From Croceimicrobium hydrocarbonivorans (GTDB lineage Bacteria > Bacteroidota > Bacteroidia > Flavobacteriales > Schleiferiaceae): 64,000 bases of DNA. A model generated the notes under the pieces. The model was not told the origin of the DNA and did no database searches. It saw nothing but the letters and a program-made list of their open reading frames with translations. The position numbers and the translations under genes are program-made. Location of the stretch: NCBI RefSeq assembly GCF_014524565.1, contig NZ_CP060139.1, positions 3,045,501-3,109,500 on the forward strand, in the 5' to 3' direction. This document shows positions 27,334-35,713 of this stretch, in pieces. Position 1 is the stretch's first letter. Every line of letters begins with the position of its first letter.

Positions 27334-28500
27334 ATGCAATCCATTTTTAATCATTTAAAAATAGGCAGGTTTAAGTATTTCACGCTGCTTATTTTCTTTT
27401 CGACAAATTTGACACTTGCGCAAAATTGCCTTCAAGGATCTGTTGATCCTGAGTTTACTTCTTTTTATTCAAGCTCACCGGGTCAATCGCTATATCAGGC
27501 ATATAATGCAGGACTTGTTTCTATTAATGAGGATCCGTTTTTTTATTGGATAGACACCACTAAGTCTTTGATTTCTCTCAGGTTGCAGAACCTACAAAAT
27601 CAGGAAGAAGCTTTTTATTCATTGAAGACCTTGGAGGGGAGTGTGAAAACTTTACCTAGCATTTCCTTTCTGGATGAACATAGGTTCTATATAATCGGCC
27701 CAGATAATCGCTCTGTTCTGTTGTTTAATTTTAAAAAGAATGAAGTAGAGGCAAACTATCCACTGAATAGGGCCTTGGAAGATGGTGAAATACTATATAC
27801 AAGGCCAGATTCAAAAATTAATAGGGTGGGCGACTACTTGGTGATTCCTACAATTTATAGCAAATCCGATTATTCGATCCAAAGTACAAGGCAAAGAATT
27901 TTTAGTGACTCTCCATTCGTCTTGTTTGATTTAAAGAATAAGAAAGCACTGAAACCTAATTCAGGTAATTTCTGGCCCTCTTCCTATAAGAATGAGTTTC
28001 AAATGCCTGATTACCTACCTCACATTTCACACAATTCCATTGATGAAGTTTATCTGGTTTTTAGGTTTTCAGATACTCTGGTCTCTTATAATTTGATAAA
28101 CGAAGCCTTAAGTTATCAATCACTAAATATAGGTCAGGAATTCCCCAAAACAGGGCTGGAGAATGCTGAAATGTCCGAGGAGAGAAAATTTTTTATTGAG
28201 CAAGCTCAAATATCAAATTACCTCTACTGCCCAGAAAAGAAGAAGCATCTTATTGCATTTAAACCAAAGGCGCCATTTATTTCGAACGATAGAATTAACA
28301 CTTATTATTCGATTGACTGGAACCTGTTTATTTATTCGGAAGACTTCAAGTTGGAGACAGCCTATTGTCTAAACCCAAAAAAGGATGCTGAATGGTATCA
28401 GCTAGGGATCTTTAATGGACAGGTCTTATTACCTGCGCATTCCACAACTAGTGATGATGGCAGGGAGAGTAGGAGTTTTAAAGGATTCCATTTAAATTAA
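27334..28500 (+). CDS. Secreted beta-propeller-like protein (DUF4221-like)
   Basis: A 388-residue protein. Its signal peptide covers about residues 10-30 (YFTLLIFFSTNLTLAQ) and the mature part begins near Cys33. The repeating strand pattern (SFLDEHRFYIIGPDNRSVLL, DSPFVLFDLKNKKALKPNS, SIDEVYLVFRFSDTLVSYNL) looks like a propeller of the DUF4221 or six-bladed type common in Bacteroidota. The family call is tentative. There is no sorting domain. An in-frame GTG at 27325 exists, but ATG 27334 follows an AAGG-like site. The downstream CxxC protein is 7 bp away and is probably co-transcribed. Confidence 0.6.
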   Translation: MQSIFNHLKIGRFKYFTLLIFFSTNLTLAQNCLQGSVDPEFTSFYSSSPGQSLYQAYNAGLVSINEDPFFYWIDTTKSLISLRLQNLQNQEEAFYSLKTLEGSVKTLPSISFLDEHRFYIIGPDNRSVLLFNFKKNEVEANYPLNRALEDGEILYTRPDSKINRVGDYLVIPTIYSKSDYSIQSTRQRIFSDSPFVLFDLKNKKALKPNSGNFWPSSYKNEFQMPDYLPHISHNSIDEVYLVFRFSDTLVSYNLINEALSYQSLNIGQEFPKTGLENAEMSEERKFFIEQAQISNYLYCPEKKKHLIAFKPKAPFISNDRINTYYSIDWNLFIYSEDFKLETAYCLNPKKDAEWYQLGIFNGQVLLPAHSTTSDDGRESRSFKGFHLN

Positions 28501-28507
28501 TGTCGCC

Positions 28508-28921
28508 ATGGTGGTACTAAGCCTTATCGTTTCATTCCTTTTTAGTCATAGCTCCCATGATTCCAGAGCCTTTGAGTCTTATCTTAAACAAAATCAATTA
28601 CCAGTAGAGGAGCATCAAGTTTATATTGTGATTTCAGGAAATACTTGTGTTGCTTGTTCTAATACTACGAGGGCGACTTTAATGCGCTATAGCTCATGTT
28701 CAAATCTTGTAGTGATTACTGGAGATAGGATGGTCAAAGAGGATTTAGAAGGAAAGGCAGTCAGTGTTTTGTTTGATGAGGCCTTTGATTTCGACTATTT
28801 ACCCTACAATTTCACTTATACCAGTATTGTTAAAATCGAAGGAGAGAAGCTGGAACTTGAGTCTTTTGGAGTGCTTGATGGGGATAGATTTGAGCGACAG
28901 GTTTCGCATTATTGTGAATAA
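28508..28921 (+). CDS. Thioredoxin-like CxxC protein, membrane-anchored or exported
   Basis: A 137-residue protein with an N-terminal hydrophobic segment (MVVLSLIVSFLFSH). The segment VYIVISGNTCVACSNTTRAT has a strand followed by CxxC (about residues 45-48), as in thioredoxin-like folds. Two further cysteines are present (about 57 and the penultimate residue). The family is not otherwise recognised. It lies directly behind the propeller gene, so it may supply a redox or reductant role for that protein (inference). The 3-prime boundary is clear, with a terminator 105 bp on. Confidence 0.5.
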   Translation: MVVLSLIVSFLFSHSSHDSRAFESYLKQNQLPVEEHQVYIVISGNTCVACSNTTRATLMRYSSCSNLVVITGDRMVKEDLEGKAVSVLFDEAFDFDYLPYNFTYTSIVKIEGEKLELESFGVLDGDRFERQVSHYCE

Positions 28922-29025
28922 ATGCAGTCTTTGTTCGAGCTCTTCCCTTGACTTTAAATTGGCCAGTCAGGAATCTAAATCTAAAACTCCTTCCATTTTA
29001 CTAAAAACTGCAGAATCATTAAATT

Positions 29026-29066
29026 AAAACCTCCGCTACTAATTGAAAAAGAAGCGGAGGTTTTTT
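29026..29066 (+). terminator. Rho-independent terminator
   Basis: A 12-bp stem (29026-29037 paired with 29053-29064, core CCTCCGCT/AGCGGAGG) with a 15-nt loop and a T-run on the plus strand. It ends the two-gene unit beginning at 27334. The flanking A-run and T-run also permit use on the other strand. Confidence 0.8.
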
Positions 29067-29072
29067 GTTGAC

Positions 29073-29138
29073 CATGCTTATGTTTTCCTTCAAACATGCT
29101 GATGTTTTGACTCAAACATGCTGATGGTTTTATTTAAA
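29073..29138. repeat. Three tandem 22-bp repeats
   Basis: Units at 29073-29094, 29095-29116 and 29117-29138 share CATGCTGATG-like starts and CAAA or TAAA ends, with no spacers between them. The stretch is non-coding. It lies just after a terminator and about 210 bp before the next gene. The rest of 28922-29345 holds nothing recognised. Confidence 0.75.
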
Positions 29139-29345
29139 CTCTATTAAACTTTTGCTTGTCCGTAAAAGAAGGGGAAGGATTTAAATTTAGGGAAGTGTAG
29201 TAAGGGGGATCGGGATATAAAGTGGCCGCTGTTATTTTATCTACAATAAAGACATCATTTTTACTTCATTAGAGGTGAATTGTTGAAAGTCTGGACTAAC
29301 TTGTTCAATTCAATTAATTAAACCGAATTTCCGACGAGCGAAAAA

Positions 29346-30887
29346 ATGAAGGCTGACATTATAAATAAGGCAGTAAGCATAGTTTTCATTTTATGCTTAC
29401 TGCCTTTCTTGGGCTTAAGTCAATGGAATAAAGATGTTCGAATCATCAATTTACATGATTCAATCTTTTATGCAAAAAGAGAGCCGTTTGAAATCAGGAC
29501 CTTTGGGGATTCTGGAGTTTCAATTTTTGGTGCTGCCTTTTACCAAGGCTTGACTACAACTCACTCTAGAGCCATTGAAGCTGAAGTTAATTCTGCGGAT
29601 GGCTCCTTTATAAGGTCTTCTTCTCCTTCCGGATTATCAGGATATAATGGTTACTTTTCGAAAGTTGCATTCGCCTTTCCTAATCATGATAGGCTGATTG
29701 TGCATAATAGGATACTAAATAATTCTGATCAGTTCGATACGGTGGTAATCAAAGAAACTTCCAGTGATTCAGTAATCACCACCTTCGAGGGTGATTGGAA
29801 GGTGCTGAATCATCAAGAAACTACTTTGAGTTCGGAAGCTTGGCTTTATAGAAAGGATAGTACACTAGTTTGTAAAAGAATTGATTTAACTGATGGTTCT
29901 TTAAAGTGTTATATCGACTTAAGCTTAGTGCTTGACGATTCGCTATTTGGTACTAGGCCTCAAGATTATTCATTGAAGAACATAATTCTGAGTGGCTCTA
30001 ATTTGGTGACAGAATTTACGAGGGCAAACCCAAGTTTTATAGACCCAATTACGGGGTCATTTTATTTTGAACAGGCTACTTTCAGTATTGACACCAGTAG
30101 TCTCAGTATAAGTAAGAAGAAATACCAAAGGATACCTTCGAGCCAGGTATCTGTCTTTGCAAGTAGTGAATGTGAGGATATCCTTTATTTAGATGAAAGC
30201 AGTGTTAAGGGAACGATGGATACAACCATCCGTAGAAGCCTTGTTTTTGCAAAGTACCAGGATGATTCAAGCATAAATATATCTTATCGTGCTAAGTTTT
30301 ATATTAATATTTTAGGGGCTGAGAAAGTGCCGGGAAATGTGATTTATACCCAAAACGGGTATTATTTAATCTTTATCCCTACTCTTAACTTTCCTCCAAA
30401 TGGTAGAGTACTGGATGGGGTGAGATTGGTCTTGTTTGATTCAATTGGTCGTCTTGTATTTGATGTTGAGACTAAGAACGAATGGCTGCATTTGTACTTT
30501 AACCAAGCAAGAATTTCTAAAAGAGGGGAGGTTTATTTTAATATTCAAGAGGAACGTCCTTCCGAAAATATCATCTTGGGTAAAATTGATTTAGCGGGTA
30601 CCAACCCTTTGTTCAGGAAAAGTCCATTATCGATTGATGTTGTACCTGATCCCAATATTTTAGTTAGTCTTTATCCTAATCCGGCATTGAAATTTTTCGA
30701 GGTGGCAAGTGATTCAGCTCTGGATGAAATAAGCATTGTTAACAGTTTGGGGGACCTGGTATATACTGCTGAGATAAAGGGATACAAGCATCTAGTTGTA
30801 ACAGAGTCTTTTGCGAGAGGAATCTATATAGTTAGAATTAGGTCGAAATCCGGCAAGATGAGTCATAGCAAATTGCTTTTGAAGTAA
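29346..30887 (+). CDS. T9SS-secreted propeller-like protein, paralog 1
   Basis: A 513-residue exported protein. The signal peptide (AVSIVFILCLLPFLGLSQ) ends before WNKDVRIINLHDS. The mature region is beta-rich and matches the protein at 37646 along its full length; both have EPFEIRTFGDSGVSIFGAAF-like, YINILG, YTQNGYYL and RGEVYFNIQE segments. The C-terminus is a type A sorting domain (SLYPNPALKFFEVASDSALD, then FARGIYIVRIRSKSG, then KLLLK). The protein would be exported by T9SS and attached at the surface or released. The ligand is unknown. No partner gene is evident. The stop codon is 3 bp from a stranded NTF2-like tail on the other strand. Confidence 0.8.
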   Translation: MKADIINKAVSIVFILCLLPFLGLSQWNKDVRIINLHDSIFYAKREPFEIRTFGDSGVSIFGAAFYQGLTTTHSRAIEAEVNSADGSFIRSSSPSGLSGYNGYFSKVAFAFPNHDRLIVHNRILNNSDQFDTVVIKETSSDSVITTFEGDWKVLNHQETTLSSEAWLYRKDSTLVCKRIDLTDGSLKCYIDLSLVLDDSLFGTRPQDYSLKNIILSGSNLVTEFTRANPSFIDPITGSFYFEQATFSIDTSSLSISKKKYQRIPSSQVSVFASSECEDILYLDESSVKGTMDTTIRRSLVFAKYQDDSSINISYRAKFYINILGAEKVPGNVIYTQNGYYLIFIPTLNFPPNGRVLDGVRLVLFDSIGRLVFDVETKNEWLHLYFNQARISKRGEVYFNIQEERPSENIILGKIDLAGTNPLFRKSPLSIDVVPDPNILVSLYPNPALKFFEVASDSALDEISIVNSLGDLVYTAEIKGYKHLVVTESFARGIYIVRIRSKSGKMSHSKLLLK

Positions 30888-30890
30888 AAG

Positions 30891-31001
30891 CTAAGCAAAA
30901 GGCTCAAAGCAATCGTAATTGCGTTGGCGGTAGATTTTACCTTCTTTAAATTCAAAGACCTGTGTGAAATAGGCGGTCATTTGATCGCCAATTTCTTTTA
31001 T
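30891..31001 (-). pseudogene. Remnant: C-terminal tail of an NTF2/SnoaL-like protein
   Basis: A 36-codon open stretch, stop to stop, reads IKEIGDQMTAYFTQVFEFKE followed by GKIYRQRNYDCFEPF. That is a plausible last helix and strand pair of SnoaL/NTF2-like proteins (the fefkdGKI pattern). It has no start of its own and overlaps the end of the phosphatase gene in another frame. It looks like the 3-prime end of a lost gene joined to the phosphatase. The identification rests on a short motif. Confidence 0.4.
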
Positions 31002-31548
31002 CTACTAATCGTAGATTTTCGACAGCCTTTATTTTTTGCAGATATTTCCTTAAGAGCAGTAATTCCCTATCCTCTTGATCACCAAGATATTCCTTGATGA
31101 TTAGGGCATTGCCATAGTTATCCATCACTTTTTGTGGACTGTCGTCTATCATCAAGATTTTTCCCAGGCTATAGCCAAGTTTCTTGACCTTTTTGAGGCG
31201 TTTCACATAATAGAATTCCTTGTGGGCGATCAGGCTTTGCTCCATTCGATTGGAATGGGTATTTCTTCTTAAAGTGGTTCGAGAGCGGGCCCAAATAAAC
31301 TGCACTAAACCTTCCAGGCCAATCAGTTTAGTGATCGCTTCAACATAGGCGTCTGAGGCTGAGGACCAGATCGCAAATTCGAAATGTGTACTCAGGAATT
31401 CAATAAAGCGATGGAATTGGGGGCGCAGGTAAATATGATAATCGCCAAAGATAAAATCAGCCGGATACTCTAAGGGCTTGCTTCGGGCATGAATGAGGGT
31501 TTCATCCAGGTCGAGAATAATTAGCAAATCTGAGGGGTGCTTTTCCAT
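30952..31548 (-). CDS. FCP1/NLI-interacting-factor-like HAD phosphatase
   Basis: A 198-residue HAD-superfamily protein. Motif I is LLIILDLDETLIH (DxDxT nucleophile Asp13 or Asp12). The FCP1-like middle has YIYLRPQFHRFIEFL-type and FEFAIWSSASDAYVEAITKL segments, the latter carrying motif II Ser/Thr. Motif III/IV is KILMIDDSPQKV. These proteins dephosphorylate protein tails in eukaryotes, but bacterial substrates are unknown. The last 10 or so codons overlap an NTF2-like remnant and may be altered by that junction. The first 60 bp are duplicated at 34722-34781. The gene starts 52 bp after the end of the T9SS gene at 31601 (minus strand order). Confidence 0.8.
   Translation of the reverse strand: MEKHPSDLLIILDLDETLIHARSKPLEYPADFIFGDYHIYLRPQFHRFIEFLSTHFEFAIWSSASDAYVEAITKLIGLEGLVQFIWARSRTTLRRNTHSNRMEQSLIAHKEFYYVKRLKKVKKLGYSLGKILMIDDSPQKVMDNYGNALIIKEYLGDQEDRELLLLRKYLQKIKAVENLRLVDKRNWRSNDRLFHTGL
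31489..31548. repeat. 60-bp direct repeat, copy 1 (5-prime end of the phosphatase gene)
   Basis: This segment equals 34722-34781 in 59 of 60 positions by hand alignment and in the same orientation. It spans the first 20 codons of the phosphatase. Weak similarity continues a few bases upstream of the start codon. Confidence 0.9.
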
Positions 31549-31600
31549 AGTAGCAAAGGCCTATGCAATGTAAACACTTATTGAAGGAAATTAGGCCTTC

Positions 31601-33154
31601 TTATTTCTTGATAAACAATTCTGAAAAGTGTAATTCAGGAATTAGCAGAAGGTAGGTGCCGGCATTTAAGTCTTGGATGTAAAGGCCTGATCTATTGTCT
31701 TGAAAGCTTCCTTTTTTAAGGATGGCACCCTTAAGGTCTCTAATTTCATAGCCTAAGTTAGTTGAGCTATTTGGGAAGTCTAGATAAATGTGACTATTTG
31801 CTGGGTTGGGATAAATAGATGAACGTAGATTTTGATGAAAGTGTCGGGTGCTTAATACATTCCCGAATTCATCGAATATCCAAACTTGAACTCTTAGGTT
31901 AGGGAGACTATCACTGCGCCAATCAAATTCATTAAATGAGATTGCAATATGGTTGTTGGAAAGTCTGGCAATATTCTGATAGCTATTGGTTAAAGGGGTA
32001 GAAATAAATTTTTGCCAGTTTAAGGTGTTGGAATTTAGATTGTAACTGATAAGGGTGAAAGGTGTGGTATCTTTCGAAGTGTAATTGTATTGCCCAATTT
32101 GATTAACCCCTTGGATGATAAGCACGGAATCCAGATTGCTATAATCAATAGCGTCAATTTCAAAAAAGAGTCCACTTGAAATTTTTTCCGAGGTTTGGAA
32201 ATCAAATCCGGAGAGTGGTAAGGTATCCAGCTTAGTGACATTTCCGGAAGAGTCCAGTTTTGCGATACCAATATTCCAATAACCTAATCTTTGTGGGATA
32301 AAAGGTAAGCTGTCAAAGAAAGATCTTGAATTTCCAATTTGATACATTCCATTGGAAGTCTGTATAAAACGTCCATGGCTTTGAAGTGTATTTGGGTACA
32401 TGCCACTTGCGGGGTCTATAATAGAGCCACTATCCAAAATGCTAAAACTTGTATCAATAATATAATTGCTGTAAAAGTCTGGGCCATACTGGGGCCAAAA
32501 ATTTGCTATTAAATTCCCATTAACCATTGAGGGATTAAGGCTCTCTTGGCGTGGTTTGCTTGAGGGAAACTTTTGACCAATATCGGTCCAGGCAAGCTTA
32601 TTTGAAGAACGATTGACAAAGCCAATTCCAGCTGAATATAGGTTAGTGTCACAATAAGTGATATAGCCACCTAATAAAATGAAATCGGATTCTATTGTCA
32701 TTGTGCCCAATTGAATATTGGTGCCTGGCTCTGAGATAATTACTTCATCGAGAACATTTAAATTGCTATCCAGTTTTGTTAGTGCCGTTGCAATGTTGGT
32801 ACAGGACCCGCTGCCTGTGTCTTGTGCAGAACTTAAGATCAGAATTCCGTCCTCATACTTTTGAATGTCCCAAAGAGAAACAGCAAGGTTTGAAGCTCCG
32901 CCATTCACTAAGCCATTTAATTTTATGGAATCAATCGTTGCGAGGTTGGAGGAGTTTAATTTATAGACATAGGCATCCTCTCTACCCGTTTCAAAAAACT
33001 GATTTTTTTGAATACCTAGGTAAACTGAATGATTTCTGGCTCCAATACAGTGGCTAAAGGTAAAAGGGAATGGCTTAATTACTCGATTTACTGCTTGAGC
33101 ATTTAAAAGTTGTCCGGCAAAAATGCCGATAAGAACTATGAGAATTCTTCGCAT
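31601..33154 (-). CDS. T9SS-secreted beta-propeller-like protein
   Basis: A 517-residue protein. Its start is taken at ATG 33154, since the extension to 33160 would need TTG. The signal peptide is RRILIVLIGIFAGQLLNAQ. The beta-rich body has repeated four-stranded patterns (DAYVYKLNSSNLATIDSIKL; KYEDGILILSS). The type A sorting domain runs from SSIYPNPANSHIYLDF to HFSELFIKK. Cysteines are few. The function of the body is unknown; many such cargo proteins are propellers that bind sugars or other surface ligands. It probably shares a transcript with the lipoprotein upstream (51 bp gap). Confidence 0.75.
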   Translation of the reverse strand: MRRILIVLIGIFAGQLLNAQAVNRVIKPFPFTFSHCIGARNHSVYLGIQKNQFFETGREDAYVYKLNSSNLATIDSIKLNGLVNGGASNLAVSLWDIQKYEDGILILSSAQDTGSGSCTNIATALTKLDSNLNVLDEVIISEPGTNIQLGTMTIESDFILLGGYITYCDTNLYSAGIGFVNRSSNKLAWTDIGQKFPSSKPRQESLNPSMVNGNLIANFWPQYGPDFYSNYIIDTSFSILDSGSIIDPASGMYPNTLQSHGRFIQTSNGMYQIGNSRSFFDSLPFIPQRLGYWNIGIAKLDSSGNVTKLDTLPLSGFDFQTSEKISSGLFFEIDAIDYSNLDSVLIIQGVNQIGQYNYTSKDTTPFTLISYNLNSNTLNWQKFISTPLTNSYQNIARLSNNHIAISFNEFDWRSDSLPNLRVQVWIFDEFGNVLSTRHFHQNLRSSIYPNPANSHIYLDFPNSSTNLGYEIRDLKGAILKKGSFQDNRSGLYIQDLNAGTYLLLIPELHFSELFIKK

Positions 33155-33205
33155 GTTCAATTAAATTAAATGGAGGGGTAGGCCCAACCCCTCCAGATAA
33201 AAATA

Positions 33206-34261
33206 TTAATTCAAACCTAATGAATTAGGTCCATAATTAGCATTTAAGTTTGCATCGATGTTTTTTGAGAGAATTCCATCAAACTCCCACCGCGTGGTGC
33301 CTAAAGCAGCACCGTTTAGCACTCTTAAGCTTGAAACTCCATCCCAATATGTCCTTTTAAGAACAATATCATACAATTCATCCGATAACCTTTGGCTGTA
33401 TGCGTCTTGCTGTTGAGGTGTAATACAATTAGCAACAGGAACAGGATTTTGATGTGCGGTAAAAATTGCATCTGGGTGACCCAACATCCAAGACCCATCG
33501 AAGTATCTTTGAGAAATTTGTCCTAGGTGAGAGCTGAAAGAAACCACATTGTATCTAGGTCTTCTAAAGTTGTAATTAACAGGGAAAAGTAGAGAGGGAA
33601 GAGTCTGGCGAGCTTGCCATTGTACATGTTTCCAAGCACCTTTTCCTGTAATGCTGTTACAATCCGCATTTGCTCCAGCTCTTCTAGAAATAGAGGCGGG
33701 TGGAACATTAGGCCAACTATATGATGAGACACTTGAAGCGTTTACTAAAAAACTTGTACTAAAAAGTAATGTTATTTCACCACTAGAAATGTCTGATACT
33801 CTTACGTCTGTTATATTATAAGAGTAATCATCATTATTGGATAAAGTATTTGCTATTTCATCATAAGCACTGGAAAAGTTAGAGGCTATATCTCCATTAA
33901 TTATTTCTTCATTTGAATTTATCTCAAATGTGTAGGTGTTATTTAGGTAAATAATAGTGTCTTCTTCTTGATAAGTCGAGTCGCCGTAAAATGCATTAAG
34001 GTTTCCTTCTATTACCCAAATTGATTTATTGACAGGAGTGTAATCACCTGCATTTTGACTATCAAAAATAGATATGGAGCTCTCCTCAAATTCGGAAAGT
34101 GCATTTGAAGGTTCTGTAGGAGTATATACTTCATAAGGAAACTCCTCTGCCAGCATTTGAATTGGACTAGGTATACTTGAAATTTGCATTTCTTCCTTTT
34201 GTTCACAACCGATAATCCCGATGGCAAAACTTGCGATAATTCCTAATTTAAAAAATTTCAT
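33206..34261 (-). CDS. Lipoprotein of unknown function
   Basis: A 351-residue protein. The signal sequence FKLGIIASFAIGIIGCEQKE carries a lipobox (IIGC, Cys19). The N-terminal half is acidic and Ser/Asn-rich with YTFEINSNEEIINGDI. The C-terminal half has a distinctive basic and aromatic region (CNSITGKGAWKHVQWQARQT, then RRPRYNVVSFSSHLGQISQR). No family is recognised. Codon use is AT-rich compared with the core genes. It is followed 51 bp later by the T9SS protein at 31601, suggesting an operon. Confidence 0.6.
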   Translation of the reverse strand: MKFFKLGIIASFAIGIIGCEQKEEMQISSIPSPIQMLAEEFPYEVYTPTEPSNALSEFEESSISIFDSQNAGDYTPVNKSIWVIEGNLNAFYGDSTYQEEDTIIYLNNTYTFEINSNEEIINGDIASNFSSAYDEIANTLSNNDDYSYNITDVRVSDISSGEITLLFSTSFLVNASSVSSYSWPNVPPASISRRAGANADCNSITGKGAWKHVQWQARQTLPSLLFPVNYNFRRPRYNVVSFSSHLGQISQRYFDGSWMLGHPDAIFTAHQNPVPVANCITPQQQDAYSQRLSDELYDIVLKRTYWDGVSSLRVLNGAALGTTRWEFDGILSKNIDANLNANYGPNSLGLN

Positions 34262-34818
34262 TTTGTGATTTTTCAGGTATTAAGTATTAAAATTAAACAG
34301 GCCTTTTTTAATTCTGCTAATTTAATACGTGCGTTAATTGACTTGCAAATAGTTTTTATTTATTACTTAATAGGGTTGTGTAATGGTGTGATTGTTACAA
34401 TTTCTATAAAAATAATCATTATGATCTATACCTTTTTTTGGAAATTAATCTACTGTTATTTTTATGTTTGTAAAAGTTTAGGTTTAAGTCGATTATTGGA
34501 TTTGTCTTAAAAAGGGTTCACGTGGTGATTAATAGCATGAATGTTAACTAGATTAACTGTAGTATATAGATTGGTATGTGATATGGGAATTGAGAATTTA
34601 CTGAAGTATCAACTACATGCTTGACACCTTTATGAAGCTTTAAAAAAGAATGGTGGTGGTTAGCAGAAAGAATAATTTTCTACTTCGTTGGTAGAAATTA
34701 ACGTCTTTTAATGTCTTGCAGATGAATAAGGGTTTCATCCAGGTCGAGAATAATTAGCAAATCTGAGGGGTGCTTTTCCATTTTAATAGCAGAAGGAAGT
34801 AGCAAGTTAAGGCTTCAC
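34262..34818. other. AT-rich intergenic region containing a duplicated gene fragment
   Basis: No convincing gene is seen. An 81-codon open frame at 34265-34510 on the plus strand is AT-rich, lacks codon bias and looks like chance. The only recognisable item is the phosphatase fragment at 34722-34781. Confidence 0.6.
34722..34781 (-). pseudogene. Duplicated 5-prime fragment of the FCP1-like phosphatase gene
   Basis: The minus strand reads the first 20 codons of the phosphatase, MEKHPSDLLIILDLDETLIH, then leaves the homology and runs into unrelated sequence. It is 59/60 identical to 31489-31548. No further part of the gene follows, so it is a broken copy or a displaced gene start. Confidence 0.85.
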
Positions 34819-35295
34819 TCAAAAAAGTCGAATACCACAGTCAGGGCAAAATTGATCGCTTGCTACAATGGGGTAGGAGCAGGCGGGGCAAGGGCTGGTG
34901 CTTTGATTCTTTAACTCTTGGGCGCTGCGCGGTGCCAGTTTTTGAGGGGATTTCCTGAAATGAAGTTTAGTGCCTTGAAGGGCATAAATTTCCACCTTTA
35001 ACCAAAGGCTAATTTCGCTAGAAGTATTAATGATATAATATTTACTCTGACTAAGATGAGTGCCTTCTATAAAGAATACGGCAGGCTTTATCCATTTTTC
35101 TTTTGGAAAGGGAGCATTATCCCAGTCTAGACCAGAGGGGCTATGCTGTTCTAATAACTTCAGATTGGATTTTTGCAAATACTCATTAATTTCCTTTTCG
35201 AAGTTATAGAAATAGCGGAGGTAATTGAGGCGTAAGGGGATAGCCAGGCCAATGCCGAACAAGAGTACGATAATCAGGAAATGTAGAATGGTCAT
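34819..35295 (-). CDS. Membrane-anchored zinc-ribbon protein
   Basis: A 158-residue protein with one N-terminal transmembrane segment (LHFLIIVLLFGIGLAIPL). A middle region of about 95 residues shows no known motif. A C-terminal zinc ribbon has two CxxC knuckles, SPCPACSYPIVASDQFCPDCGIRL (given here as CPAC and CPDC separated by about 11 residues). Topology is probably C-terminus in the cytoplasm. The function is unknown. Confidence 0.65.
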   Translation of the reverse strand: MTILHFLIIVLLFGIGLAIPLRLNYLRYFYNFEKEINEYLQKSNLKLLEQHSPSGLDWDNAPFPKEKWIKPAVFFIEGTHLSQSKYYIINTSSEISLWLKVEIYALQGTKLHFRKSPQKLAPRSAQELKNQSTSPCPACSYPIVASDQFCPDCGIRLF

Positions 35296-35713
35296 TGAGC
35301 AGGAGCTGAGGACTTATTAGGTTGGGGTTCGAGCAAATTACAAAAGTCAATAGCGGAATTCAGTCTTTCTTGCCCTTGAAATTTACGTTCAGCAATAAAA
35401 TTGGATATTCCACAGAGGCTTTTCCTTTGCGGATGCGAAATTCAAGCAATATGTGTTCAGATTGTTCCAGGAAGAATCTTGGAGCGAGGTAGGCATCTGC
35501 AATGGATCTGATTCCCCCAATGCATAAGCCGAAGATTCTACAATGTCCTCTAAAGACGGGAGCAGAATCTAAAGCCTATTAAATCATGAAAATGGATACC
35601 CTCTTTCATGTTGACACATGAAATGTCTCGTAAAGGAGACTCTAAGCTAGCAACTTTTCAAAAGAAAGAGAACAGCGATACATTAAAATAGTGCATTGAT
35701 GTTCTATAACTTC
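35296..35713. other. Intergenic region with possible decayed coding remnant
   Basis: On the minus strand about 35365-35580 holds two overlapping open stretches in adjacent frames (one includes LEDIVESSAYALGESDP, the next LEFRIRKGKASVEYPILLL ending in a stop). Neither has a start, which suggests a frameshifted leftover gene. An inverted repeat TTTCATG/CATGAAA with a 6-nt spacer lies at 35604-35623. Nothing else is recognised. Confidence 0.3.

Noticed and set aside
28764-29027. 87-codon frame overlapping the CxxC protein
   Set aside because: It is out of frame with the better supported gene and extends into the terminator region.
29073-29138. CRISPR-like array
   Set aside because: The units are contiguous with no spacers, are only three in number, and there are no cas genes.
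34265-34510. 81-codon plus-strand open frame after the lipoprotein gene
   Set aside because: It is AT-rich, has no recognisable start context or codon bias, and its hydrophobic residues follow from the base composition.
31489-34781. Integrated mobile element between the 60-bp repeats
   Set aside because: No integrase, transposase or terminal inverted repeat was found, so only the direct repeat and pseudogene fragment are reported.
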